From positions 25,719,498 through 25,783,497 of the forward strand of contig CM065174.1 of NCBI GenBank assembly GCA_033026295.1: a stretch of DNA of 64,000 bases, read 5' to 3'. Both the position numbers and the translations under genes were made by a program. Below, one piece after another: positions 24,585-36,081 of this stretch. Position 1 is the first letter of the stretch. Every line of letters starts with the position of its first letter. The stretch comes from Channa striata. Lineage: Eukaryota > Chordata > Actinopteri > Anabantiformes > Channidae. The notes below the pieces were generated by a model. The model saw only the letters and a list, made by a program, of their open reading frames with translations. It ran no database searches and was not told the DNA's origin.

Positions 24585-27500
24585 ATGTGGGACAAAATGG
24601 AGACCCCGACGATTGTGTACGATTTGGATACCTCTGGGGGTTTAATGGAGGTGAGGTTCCTCTATTCGAAGGCCGTGATTAAGTGAAATATCAATTTCTT
24701 GCTAGTGCTTTCATGTGTTAGGTACTTTAATCATTGGCATTAGAATCACACTGAGCCAGTAGCTTATTGTCAAGTAATTTCGCGTGTCATTTTGCTAACT
24801 CAGTAGTTAAAGATGATGACGGAGGCCACACAGGAACATGACTGCTATCTTTAAGTCCAGCACAAAACATATAGCGCTTTGTGCTTTTTGTTTCTGCTGA
24901 CACAAGTTGGCCGGGACAACATTGTTCTCACAGTGAGCAACTTTTACAGAAAATCCAAACACTGCTGGCGCCCCCGAAGTCCGAGGAGGTCGAGAAGAGG
25001 AGTCGGAAGTTAGTGCGAGACGTCCGGAGGAGCGGCAGGGCCACTAACCATGACACCTGCGACAGTTGCCGGGAAGGGGGAGACCTCCTGTGCTGCGACC
25101 ACTGTCCTGCAGCTTTCCACCTCCAGTGCTGGTAAGTTAACATTCGACTCATTTGAAGGAAAGTGGATGCCAAGTGTCAAACCCGGGCTCCAAGTCAGTC
25201 TGTGTTTGCTGCATATGCGTCTTGATGCTTCATATTCGTAATAATCTCAGTGAACTTTCTGCGTCTATTGAAAGGACTTGATGCTCCAGAGGTAAGTGGT
25301 GTCACTGGAAGGATGTGAAATGAATTCTGTTCACGATTGGGGTGGATTTTTTTTGTAGTATTCGATAAAATTTGCGGATTATAAATCTGACATTGTGTAG
25401 GTGGTTCCCCATAGTTTCACACTCTTGTCACTCTCACAGCGGAACCGAGGAGGGCGACACTGCGCCCCGTCAAAGGCTTTGCAAAGTTGAGTTGGAAGTT
25501 ACTTGCAAACCGAGTTACCCCTCCACACACAGAACAAACTGAAACTAAACACCATATTTCCAACGTGTCCAGCAAACATCAAACCATAAGTTAGTGGAAC
25601 ATAAGGATTTCTAAGGATTTCGGTGACGAGGATCTTGAAGTAGCAAAACCGTTAAGTTTCATCACCATTTCGGAATGTCTAACTTACGACTTTGCGTTAT
25701 GTGGTGTCTAGTTTTTTGTTGATTGCATAGTTGCAAATGTTACATATCAATTGATCATTTCATATGGTCGTTAGAAATGCATTTTAAGCCATGCACGGAC
25801 TAGATGAGCCGTCGCGTGTTACCCAGCGCCAGCCTGCAGTCGGTCCTCCCCTCCTGTTGCGGCTGCAGCCAGTGGAGGAGCTGCTGCTAAAAATGGAGTC
25901 CAGGCTGCCTCTGTTTACAATATGGCGACCTCCCTGTGCTTTTTTTCCTCTTCCACCGCCATCTTACCGACCGATTGAGCTTTGAGAACAAGGGCTTCAT
26001 AAATCGCAAACCGGGATGATATGTTTCGTCATTTTTCTGTGATGGAGAAGCAGCGTGACGGTGTTGCAGGCACGTTGCAGAGGATGCCCTAATAGCAGCA
26101 TTTCGCCGATGCCGCTTTGCATTGCGATCCGTTTGACTGATCTGCTTGCATAACTATTTTAACTTTTATATTTGGAAAAGTGTAGTTTACTGTCTGTCAG
26201 AAACTGACAAACAGGCACATTTGGTACATATATTGTCAGACCCGAGAAGCAGTAGTTGTACTGCACACTGGAAAAATGCTTTATATACAAACTTGTATTG
26301 TACTCAACCTCTAGGAAACCTGTGATATTTACCTGTGAAAGAGGCATTTGATGCTGCACATTTGGTGTGTTGGGTCAGTTGTAATGAACTGGGTTTGCCT
26401 GCTTGTTTTCTTTTACAATAGCAGCATTTTTGTATTGTTGGTCTAACTATGTTTACCTTGGAATATTGGTGAAACTTCCTATGGTCATTTAACTGGTAAA
26501 TATGTGATTACTGTTGTAGTACTTAGTCAAATATTTAAAATACTTTATCTTTATTTATTTTGTAAACAACTAGAGTGAACATTAAAGAAATACAATAAAC
26601 CTCCTCAGGCTAACAATATACTTTAATTTCATGGCCTTTTGCTGTGTGTAGTCCATTGCAAGCTTTTTTTTTGCAATATTTCTGCTGTCTTCACTTGCAA
26701 TACAATGTCAAAGACATTTGAATTGTGATTACTTAGCATATGATGTGTTTATAGTAATGCCATTGTTAATCCACTAGATGGAGTCAGAGATGGTTAAGTG
26801 TTTTAAAATAATGTTTATTGGTTGGTCATTGTTTAAACAAACAAAATTGAAATTGTATCTGCATAGCCCAATATCACAAATCTGGCCTAAGGGACCTAAA
26901 TATCTGTCATAATTTATTTTTATTTATTTAGCGTCATCATCATATCATAATGTTGGACAACTAGTTACACAAAGTTTTGTTTAGACTTGCTGAAAGGGCC
27001 AAAGACGGAGAAAGACAAGTACGGGGGAGAGACACACACAGTTCGATTATAGATTAATATTTCACTATTAACCTGCTTACTGAAAATTGTATTGTCTTTC
27101 TAACACAGCAACCCACCTCTGAGTGAAGAAATGCTTCCCCCAGGAGAATGGATGTGTCATCGGTGCAATGTTCGAAAAAAGGTGACTAGGATGTCTTTGT
27201 AGACACTCAATCTTCCAACTGAGTTAGTGAAATGCAGAAATAAGTATTTTTGTCATAGAATGGACCCGTCTTTGTTTTCTCTGGTCAGAAGCGAGAGCAG
27301 AAATCAGAACAGACAAATGGCTTACCAGAGAGGTCCTCATCTAAGCGCTCTGCATCCCCAGCAGTTGAGCTGGAGCTCAATGCTGGCCCACTTCGGCTTG
27401 ATGGCCTCCCACCAGGGGCAGGGGCAGCGGGACCTGGTCTAAGAGTGGCCCAGGTACGTCTCTTGGACCGCAGGACCAGCAGTAGGCCTAGTAGTCGGCC

Positions 27501-30500
27501 TGGGACACCCACTTCCAACACCTCATCCACTCCGACCCCCTCCGAAGAGCAGAATGATGCCGAGGAGGAGGCTGCAGAACCTGAGGATGAAGATCAGGGG
27601 GCAGAGCTTGAGGGTGCTGCGCTATCTACTTCAACACCGTGCCTCCTGAAGAGGCCGTTTCAGCTGCTAATTGCAGCTGCTATGGAGAGAAACCCCACGC
27701 AGTTTCAGCTGCCCAGCGAGCTAACTTGTACCACTGCACTGCCAGGTCAGGCATAGTTCTGAATATTTTCTAGGTACGTTTAATAGAAACTGTGTATTGG
27801 GGGCCTATTTTTGGAACCCCAGGCTGAGGTTAAGAAACTAAAAAACCCTTTCCCTGGGAAAGAATGACTTTCCAGAAACCAAAATGGGTTTTAAAGTATA
27901 TCAACTCGTTCTAATTTTCAGTGCATTGCAGCATAAGGATTGGTACAATTGTTTCTCAAAGGTTCACGTCTTGTTTGGATATACAGGTAGCAGTAAACGG
28001 AGGAGAAAAGAGGAACTACTAGGGAAGCCTTTCAGGAGGCCTCAGCATGAACTAGATCCCAATGGTCTTGTCCCTCTACCAGTCAAAGTCTGCTTTTCAT
28101 GCAACAGGTTAGTATTCACACAAAGGTACACACAGACCTGAAACATTTCATACACTGTTCTGATTTTCTGGCATTTCCTCTCTTAGGAGTTGCAGGTTGG
28201 CTCCACTGATCCAGTGTGATTATTGTCCCCTTCTTTTCCACATGGACTGTCTGGACCCTCCACTCACTGCTTTACCTGCTGGTAAATGGATGTGCCCAAA
28301 CCATGTTGAACACTTAGTGGTAAGAAGCATGGTCTAAATAAGAGCTAAACCACTTATTTGTTTGGCACAGCCAAGAGAATAATGAGTTTTCCAACTTAAA
28401 CATCTGTCTGATGTCCAGCTGAATCAGAAGAACCTGAGCCTGTCCAGCCGCTGTCAGCTTTTTGACCAGTTCCAAGACAGGATGTCACAGCATGCCGTCA
28501 AGTTGGACTTCCTGAGGAAAGTCCATCGTAAGAACGCGCCTAACCGGCGCACCACCCACCAGCACAACAGAAGGACCATCAAGGTGAACTGGCTAAAGCA
28601 TTGTGATGGCATTACAATAGTTCAGAATCATTAAAGTTAATGTGACAATCTCTCTTTGAACTTAGGTGCCAGATGCCATTAAGTCCCAGTACCAGAATCC
28701 TCCCCCCATGCTGCTTCCTGCAGGACTGCGCCAGTTGGAGCTAGTTTGTAGCGGTGTTCCTGACCGTCAGCCCTCAAAGCACCTCACCACAGAGACCGAG
28801 CAGCAGGAGGTATGCAGAAGAAAACGCGTCGTTCCAACACAAACTGCACAGAACGCATTGTCTTGCTATAAATATAATCACATAGACTCTTGTTAAACAA
28901 AATAACATATTTCTGCTCAAAGTTAGATTGCATGTCAAGTTGGGTACCAATCTGGCTCTCCTTTGGTTTCCACTTGCTTAAAGATCAGCAGCACAGCTGG
29001 CTTATCATCAATAGTACAGGAGCAGCTGTCATTGATCTGGGCTTTTGTAGGTGTATGTGTGAACACACTGTAAGCTTGAGAACAACAGATAACAAAGTTG
29101 TGCATTAACAAGGCTTGTTTCTAATCAGCTAATCAGAGCTTAAAGGATGTTTAATGCCGACAAACAGCGTCTGTAATAAACAGTATAGCTGACGCTTTTT
29201 GAGCATTCACACATAGAATAAGTAGTTTAAATAAATAAAGAATAAAGATAAAAAGTACTTGTTTTCAGCTCAGATTTTTATATTTTGTTTTTTTATTCTT
29301 CCAAAAGAAACTGTTGAATTAATCAAATTATTTTGATATATGCTGCATGTATCAAATTAAGTGCTGCAGTGATACTTCAAAAAGTTTTTGAGTGAGGTTC
29401 ATCCTCTGAAGGATATTAGTGATTTCTGAAGTTTTACAGCTTCTTATTTGTGTATTTTGATAATGACCAATACCAAAAAGGCTGTGAAGAGTTTGGTGGA
29501 GCATAGGAGATAGTAGAAGAGCATACCAAAGTACAGAAAATAAATTTCTTTGAGCTATTTTTTTGCTAGAACTAACTTAAATTTAAATTTACTAAGTAAA
29601 GCTAAATCAGCATTATAATAGTCATCTGCAGCAATGGCTTGTGTGAAATTTGTATTTTATTTTCAAAAGATTTTAAAACCCAGCTGACCCTGCAGTTGAA
29701 CATATTAGGCCTTGAAGCAGTAAACCTGCCGAACAAAAGGAATCAGTTTTTAATCACATCTACTCTGGATGGGTTTTATAATTTTCCACCATAAATCACG
29801 CTAATTATACATTCACTCAAAATAATTCTTAAATGCACCGTTACACAGAACTAGAAATGATTGTCTGCTTCTTTTGTAACCAAACATGGCTGTGCTGTGT
29901 TCACAGTGGCTTCAGGATGTCATTGCCCTCCAGTGTAGCATAATGCGGCACCTTTCCATCAAGCAGAAAGCTTCATCCACAGCACCCCCCCTGTCAGCAG
30001 AATGGGAGCCTGACCAGAAAGCCAGTACTAAATCATGTGGTTCATCAGAGAATGTAAAAAATCATCAAGACTCTTTAGGAAAGACTTTGCCTGATCCCAG
30101 TTCTAAACCTGATGAGCCCCAGGGGGTTCCTCTTTCAAGAGACACCCCAGGAGAGCTGGGTTTTTATAACTGCAGCATGACACCCTGTCAGAACTGTAGA
30201 AAATCCAGTGAAGCTCTAACAGAGGAGGGTCAGCCTCCCAAAGCCAATGGGCCTGTACTGTGTAACAGTGCTTCAGACTGCTGCAGGCAGGCTGAGCTGC
30301 AGCACAGATTGAAGCCCAGTAATACACCCTCCGAATCAGGTCCCACCTTTGGTCTGATGAACCACATAGGTGCAGATACAGTTAAAAAGGAGCCTGAAAG
30401 CACTACAGGGGCCTGCACTCAGAAGAACTGCCCTGCTGCCCTCACAATATGGCCCCATGGCAGCCAGCAGAACCACAAGGACCAGATGAAGCTCCAGGAG

Positions 30501-33500
30501 GACTCTATCAGCAGTGACGGAAAACCCTCCTACTCCATCACCAGCGGCGCCCATTCAGACACACCACCTACAGACAACCAGGAGCTGGGATCATCCTCAC
30601 CTACAAAAGGTACACATTGTTGAGGCAACAAAACTCACAACACTGATTAGCTTCATTTGAGCTTCTTAGAGATTTCATAAATAACAGATTTTTACATTGT
30701 AGCAGCTTGGGTTCTTTACCATTTAGGCCTGCAGCTAATAATGATTCATTCACATATTATTTTTGTTTAAAAAAGGTTTTGAAAATATATGTCACAGGTT
30801 TTCTTAGATGCCTTTATAATATTTGCTTGTGTTTATTGGAAAAATTGAATGATTACTGTACAAAGCACCTGCTTCGTACCAATTAACACAAGCAAAACCT
30901 TTTTTAAACAAAAAAATATATATAATAATAATTTGTTGGCAACTATTGAGGTAAATAATACTTAGTCTGGTAACACAGAACTATGAAAAAACTCAAATAC
31001 ATACCCTAGTGCCATGCTTTATCTGTTTATTTAGGACATGAAAAATAGTGTTTGTTACTAATGGTACCAGGATAATGGGAACACTTTGAGACAGTTTATT
31101 ATAGCCTATTGGCTCCCTCTTGTGGCCACTGGCAAGAGTTGGCTACCTTTTTCAAATTAAATTGATTATTTAATTATTTTTTATTGCTAATAAAAAAAAA
31201 ACATTTCAAATACCTATAAAACATATTGTGTAGCACATTTTAAAAAAAATGCTATTATAAATAAACGAATTAATTTTTAAATTTTCAAAATTTCAGTCCA
31301 GTCAAATGAGCTGACAGGTCAGACTTTGTTGACTATATATTGTGTCTATATGTTTTATTTCTTTAGACATAAAGACTGGACCTGGACTGATGGATTCACA
31401 GCTGCCAAGCAGTCTGTCCTCCATTGCTTCCCTGTCCAGCTGCATGAAGGACAGAAAGGATGATGAAGGAGGTAAGTGTACTAACTCTAGTTAAATGAGT
31501 GGAGCTTAACCAAATATATAATTGCCTTGTTTGTCCGTGTGCAGGAATCGAGTTGGACAAATTAGACGCAGACATGATCAAGCTGCTGGCCTGGCAGAGG
31601 ATCCAGCAGCTTTTCCCCCCGAAAACACCTAGCACTCTGCCTCCCCCAGCTGTTGGTGTTGCCCCCAAAACTCCATCACCCACCTTTAACAGTGAGAAAC
31701 TTGCTTGCATACTTTTTTCCCAAAGTTTTGTACTGCAAAGATTGAACAATCCAACCTGCTCTGTACTTAAAGTCTCAAATGTGGACATCTTTCCACCAGG
31801 TCAGAAGAAGGTGCAAGCCCGAGCTGTCTTTTACCCTTTGACAGGAAAAGGGGGGGCTGTCAGCATGTGCTACAGGACATTATACATAGGATCTGGTAAG
31901 ACATGTGACTCTTACATTGACTGTGGTAGTGTGTTAAAATCTGCAGTACTAACGGGGTTGTGTCTGTTGAACCAGTTTTAGAAACTGACATATTGAAATG
32001 TTCCGCTTAAAATGTTTTCTCTGTTTCAATTTCTGTTGTATGTCATTTTTGACCGGTTCTTTTTTTTAAATAACATTTTGCAGACCTGCCAATCTTTACG
32101 TATGCTGATCAAGTCTTGTTCCACCAGTTTTCACTTACCATAAAAACACTGACAAGTGTTCCTTGAATGTTTATATGGTCAATGTAATGTTTAATGTGTT
32201 AATGTTTAATGTGTTAATTGAATGAAAAGTCAAACTTTTATAAAACATGTCGTGTTTATAATTGAACTGCATTATTTTGATTTATTGTTGTCTACATGTG
32301 TTATTAGATAATAAGTCTTTAATGTTACATTTGTTATAATTTAGTGAAAAATGGTAAAAGGCTTAACATGCATCTATTATACATTTATTTTTTCTTCTTG
32401 TGGGGCAACAATTGATTTTGTTCATGCTGCTTCTCACAATAGCAGAAAATTGAGAAGAGTAATAATAATGAATCCCTGCTGTGAGTAATTAAGAGAAATT
32501 AGAGATCAGTTCCTTCTTTTTCATAGGTTAGGCAACTATATACAGGCAACATGCCAATTTGTCGCTCAGACTAGTGACCTGCATGCCCCCTGACAATGTA
32601 TGAAATTGAAGGTAAAATGGCCCATAAAATTAGGAACATGATGGCTGGATTGTTAGTTTGACCAAATATGTGCAAATATTCAAATCTACTTAAATAATCA
32701 TGTTGTGGGCTTATGTGTATTTTCCGGTGCCTTCTCAGGCACAATTTTGTTTACTAAACCTTTTCCTGCTCAAGTTTATGTTAAGCTACTGTTACAGCGG
32801 GGTATGAAATGGCACAAAAAAAGTTTTCAAGACAAAGTTTGTTAATTTTTAATCAAATTATCTACAAGAAAGCAAACTTTTACATGAATGTATTTTCATC
32901 ACTTTACTGTAACTTTTATACTTGCTTCTTGACCATTTTTATTACGTTCATATTTAAACATACCATTTTTTTAAGAGATGGTAAAATGAATGAATTTTCT
33001 CAATGAAACCTTTTTTTAAATTGCATTTGTGAGGATGTATGATTCTTAGACGATTGTTGCTATTCAACTATTAATGACTACCTTTCTGATGGTTTTATAA
33101 AGGTGCTGACATGGATGTGTGCCTTACAAACTACGGTCATTGCAACTACATATCTGGAAAACATGCGTGTATTTTCTATGATGAGGTATGAGCTTCTTGT
33201 TGGGTTAGTTAGGTTGGACATGTATAAGTATGCTATTTTACTTGTCCACAGTTCATATCAAACATTAGATCATGCTGTTATGGGTTGTGGTGAAAATGAT
33301 GTGTGTGTGTGTGTGTGTGTCCTTTTAGAATACCAAGCATTATGAGCTGCTCAACTACAGTGAGCATGGCACTACGGTGGACAACGTCCTCTACTCCTGT
33401 GATTTCTCTGAGAAGGCATCGCCATTGCCACCCAGCGGTCTGGTGGCCAGAGTCCAGGGCGTTATCCGTAAGTACATTTTATTCATACACTTTTTGTAGT

Positions 33501-34422
33501 ATACACAGTTTGGAGGGTCATGAGTGGGTCAATGCTTATCTGATATGATCCATCTTCATTTTACAAGTGGAACTGTTGTGCTAGGCAGGGATCGGAGTGT
33601 AGCTGTAGCACAGTGTTATAATACTGCAGACTGGCCCGTGATGCTGGTGTTGTAAGTAGTTCAACGAAACATGCCAAGCCAAACAGAAAAGAATTATTCT
33701 CTCCATCTGGAAATTTACATTAGGCCTGTCTTTATTTGATGCGATTCCAGTTGGGTGGAATACATATTCAAATGAATAGAATTAAGTGATTTGAATAAGA
33801 ATTTGTGGCATCGCAGCTATACTGCTACTTCCTACCAAATGTCTTCCTGTGTTGATATTGTTGTGTTCTCCCTTCATGATGATAAATAGTATTAAAGTAA
33901 CTGGTCCCTTCCTGCATGGATGCCTGTATCTAATTGCCTCCTTGATGTCTCTGTGCAGGTCGCAGTAAGAAGCATGACGACGATGAGGATCTAAGCTCTG
34001 TAGTGGGTTTGCTGCCAGCTTGTGGAGTGATGAGCAGCCAGCCTCAGGGCAGCCCGGAGCTGTCCTGCAGCTGTAAAGCAAGCAGCTCCAGCCTGATCGG
34101 AGGTAGCGGGGCAGGCTGGGAGGGCACGGCCCTGCTCCACCATGGCAGCTACATCAAACTGGGCTGCCTCCAGTTTGTCTTCAGCATCACTGAATTTGCC
34201 AGTAAGCAGCCCAAAGAGGAGCAGACTGCTGCTCCTGCGGCCAGTTGCACTACAAGCAGCAGCAGTGTGGCCAGCACCACGACCAGCACCACCCCCACCT
34301 ACACACCCCCACTACCCCCCAACACTGCCACAGTGGACAGCCCCTCCAGTCAGGATGAGGTTGAAACTGAAACTGTCCTTCCCCACCAAGTGCCCGTACT
34401 GCGCTCCAACTCTGTTCCATAG
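24585..34422 (+). CDS. phf12: PHD finger protein 12 (Pf1), complete coding region
   Basis: Chromatin corepressor that links SIN3/HDAC with MRG15; nuclear. Exons: 24585-24650, 24950-25131, 27109-27181, 27289-27745, 27987-28107, 28187-28319, 28419-28583, 28666-28809, 29907-30609, 31367-31471, 31545-31691, 31800-31895, 33103-33185, 33329-33467 and 33959-34422; all borders are AG/GT and phases agree. They total 3,078 nt, about 1,025 residues (human is about 1,004). The start MWDKMETPTIVYDLD follows the mammalian N-terminus, so I prefer ATG 24585 over 24597. PHD1 has the full C4HC3 set (C59, C62, C71, C74, H79, C82, C99, C102). A conserved block RPFQLLIAAAMERNPTQFQL precedes PHD2 (VCFSCNRSC, CDYCPLLFHMDC, WMCPNH; about residues 294-344). 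The FHA domain lies at about 785-850 (YRTLYIGSG, GHCNYISGKHACIFYDE, NYSEHGTTVDN). The C-terminus PVLRSNSVP is the family ending. The exon 9 middle region is divergent and low in order. Confidence 0.95.
24651..24949 (+). other. phf12: phf12 intron 1
   Basis: Starts gtgaggttcc and ends cttttacag; short, with nothing else recognised. Confidence 0.8.
25132..27108 (+). other. phf12: phf12 intron 2 with CpG-containing YY1-motif cluster
   Basis: Starts gtaagttaac and ends ctaacacag. The stretch 25790-26100 is richer in CG than the rest and holds YY1-like motifs (separate entry). No extra exon or transposon was recognised in the AT-rich remainder. Confidence 0.7.
25885..25970. promoter_or_regulatory. 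Candidate YY1-binding cluster in phf12 intron 2
   Basis: aatatggcgac at 25919-25929 and, on the other strand, accgccatctt at 25955-25965 each match the YY1 core (ATGGC with preferred flanks) closely. A weaker aaaatggagtc lies at 25890-25900. YY1 pairs of this kind are common at promoters and CpG-rich regulatory DNA. Function is inference. Confidence 0.4.
28810..29906 (+). other. phf12: phf12 intron 8
   Basis: Starts gtatgcag and ends gtgttcacag. AT-rich, with no recognised element. A 76-codon read-through frame at its 5' edge is intron continuation of exon 8. Confidence 0.75.
30610..31366 (+). other. phf12: phf12 intron 9 with foldback
   Basis: Starts gtacacattg and ends ttctttag. It contains the perfect 22-bp inverted repeat described separately. 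No extra exon is evident. Confidence 0.75.
30760..30914. repeat. Perfect 22-bp inverted repeat with a second inner arm (foldback)
   Basis: The left arm at 30760-30781 (tttttgtttaaaaaaggttt plus tg) is exactly complementary in reverse to 30893-30914. Directly inside the right arm, ccaattaacacaagc (30879-30893) pairs with gcttgtgtttattgg (30825-30839) with one mismatch. The left arm therefore looks like one ~36-bp arm interrupted by about 43 nt. It could be a MITE remnant or an RNA hairpin. Confidence 0.8.
31896..33102 (+). other. phf12: phf12 intron 12
   Basis: Starts gtaagaca and ends ttttataaag. AT-rich, with tandem tgttaatgtttaatg around 32180-32220. No recognised element. Confidence 0.75.
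33300..33320. repeat. phf12: TG microsatellite abutting a phf12 3' splice site
   Basis: A TG run of about 10 units ends one base-step before ccttttag, whose AG (33327-33328) is the acceptor of the FHA-domain exon 33329-33467. The pyrimidine tract is thus only about six bases long. Confidence 0.95.
33468..33958 (+). other. phf12: phf12 last intron
   Basis: Starts gtaagtac and ends tctgtgcag. Nothing else recognised. Confidence 0.8.
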
Positions 34423-35340
34423 CCCACGCAGAAAGTCCCACCCTCCCTCCTCTTGTTTTGCACCTTCCACGTCATAATGAAGGGAAAGCTGCACAGCTGG
34501 TTGGTTAACAGGGAAAAGTTTTGTTTCATTTAGAATGGTTTATACCTTTGCATGAACTTGAAGTATTATTGACAATCTTTTTTTTTTTTGAATGACTGAC
34601 TGTAACCTTCTGTTCACTTCAGAGTTTGAGCAACATTATTTACCTTGGCTAGTTTTTTTTTTTGTTTTTGTTTGTTTTGCCAGTATATTAGTTATGTATG
34701 GTGTACCATTACTTTGTCAGTCAGCCCACTTAGCACAAACCTTTTATTTTGTAGTATTGGATTCCATATATTCTAAGTTCTTTTGCTGCTTTTGCACCAC
34801 AGGTAGCTATATATGTATGAAAACATACATGCTTATACACTATATTATGTATATATAATGTAAATATATATAATTCTGTGCCTCTCAATTGGAGAGACAT
34901 TGGATTTCATGTAGATTTACCATTTTTTGGTTTTTAACTGTACAGTTCATGGAATTTGTGATACTGTGTAGAGTACCAGAGGTTTTGTGATAAAACTTGT
35001 TCTTAGTCTGTACTTTCCGCTGTAGTCCACCTGTAAATACCATGTTTTAGCACTCATTTTAACATCTTGTGCTGCTCTGTATATAAGCACTCTGTCTGTA
35101 TCTGCTTGTCTATTCAAAACTGTAAATACAGAAAGATTTTCTAAGAACAAACTCAGTGGATGCGTATCTTGTTATTTTCAGGATTTCCTACTGCTTTAAA
35201 ATCAGGCTGTCCAAATGTTTATTTCACGTCAAAGCGCCTGGGTGTCTCCTGACAATGCTGAAGTTCAATGAAGCTGAGAAATATATTTACATGTGATTAC
35301 AGTCAACTGTGATGAGAAATAAAATGTTAGCTGATTAGCT
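34423..35340 (+). other. phf12: phf12 3' untranslated region with poly(A) signal
   Basis: AATAAA at 35318-35323 follows the stop by about 900 nt. AT-rich runs (tatatgtatg, atatataatg) lie near 34805-34875, and T runs near 34578 and 34655. No coding frame resembles a known family. Confidence 0.65.
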
Positions 35341-36014
35341 GTGTTTAAAAGGTATTCCATAGTAAATATCTAGTTTAGAAAGACTGAGTAGCTGATTATA
35401 GGGTCTGTGCGTCAGAAGTTCCATCACACCAATACAACAAACTAAATTCCTATTTTAAAGTTAGAGCTGTGTTGTAAACACGGTTTTGATTTGAAGTATT
35501 GTTAGTGACAATAGAGTCAATAGAGACAAACGCCTCCTAATAATGTGCAGAATTTTAAATGGAGCTGGGCGCCAATCAACACCAGTCTCATATTACAAAA
35601 GCCTGGAGCTCGCATACAGTGGGATTTAAAGGGGACGTTGCTCATTTTAAAGTTCTAATTTTTTTCTCCATAGGTCGAGCAGAAAATGTTTAAACGACTT
35701 GAAGTTTATTAAATACAGAGCCTAACGAGAATTTTCATTCTCTTTTCCTGCAAGGTTTGTTCATAAAGTGTTCAGTCACATTGAACAATCCCACATCGTG
35801 AATGGATCGTTTCGGTCCGACGCTTGTTTCACTCCGAGATTTGGCGACAGTGCTGTTGGTTAAACTCTCAGTATATGCTTTTCTATTCGTCACATTCAAT
35901 TTTTACTTTGAAACAGTTACAATGTTTTTTTATGTTAACCTCACTACTACCACACGTAACCAGCAGTACACACACGCTTAGGTCGACCACAAAACTTTGA
36001 TTTTGAAAGTCGTT
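35341..36014. other. Intergenic spacer between phf12 and dhrs13
   Basis: About 0.7 kb, with no recognised gene or repeat. CpG content rises toward the dhrs13 start. Confidence 0.55.
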
Positions 36015-36081
36015 ACCGGAAGCGCACGTTGAACGTGGCTGGGTGGTTTTAGCTTGATCCCAGCGCCCGTCTTGTGCAGTG
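36015..36081 (+). promoter_or_regulatory. dhrs13: dhrs13 proximal promoter / 5' UTR with ETS-like site
   Basis: accggaagc at 36015-36023 is a strong ETS-family (GABPA-type) core and is followed by gcacgttgaacgtgg. It lies about 60 bp upstream of the ATG at 36082. No TATA box is visible. The start site is inferred. Confidence 0.45.

Noticed and set aside
25791..25985. 64-codon + frame over the YY1 cluster
   Set aside because: No splice junction in phase with phf12 and no family; composition follows the local GC-rich stretch.
27285..27530. Minus-strand frame of 81 codons opposite phf12 exon 4
   Set aside because: Shadow of a GC-rich coding exon; no family resemblance.
30103..30554. Minus-strand frames opposite phf12 exon 9
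   Set aside because: Antisense shadows of the long exon; the + strand frame continues PHF12 in register with both neighbours.
34003..34494. Alternative + and - frames over the last phf12 exon
   Set aside because: Only the frame ending in PVLRSNSVP joins the preceding exon in phase and carries the known C-terminus; others are shadows of a Ser/Thr/Pro-rich region.
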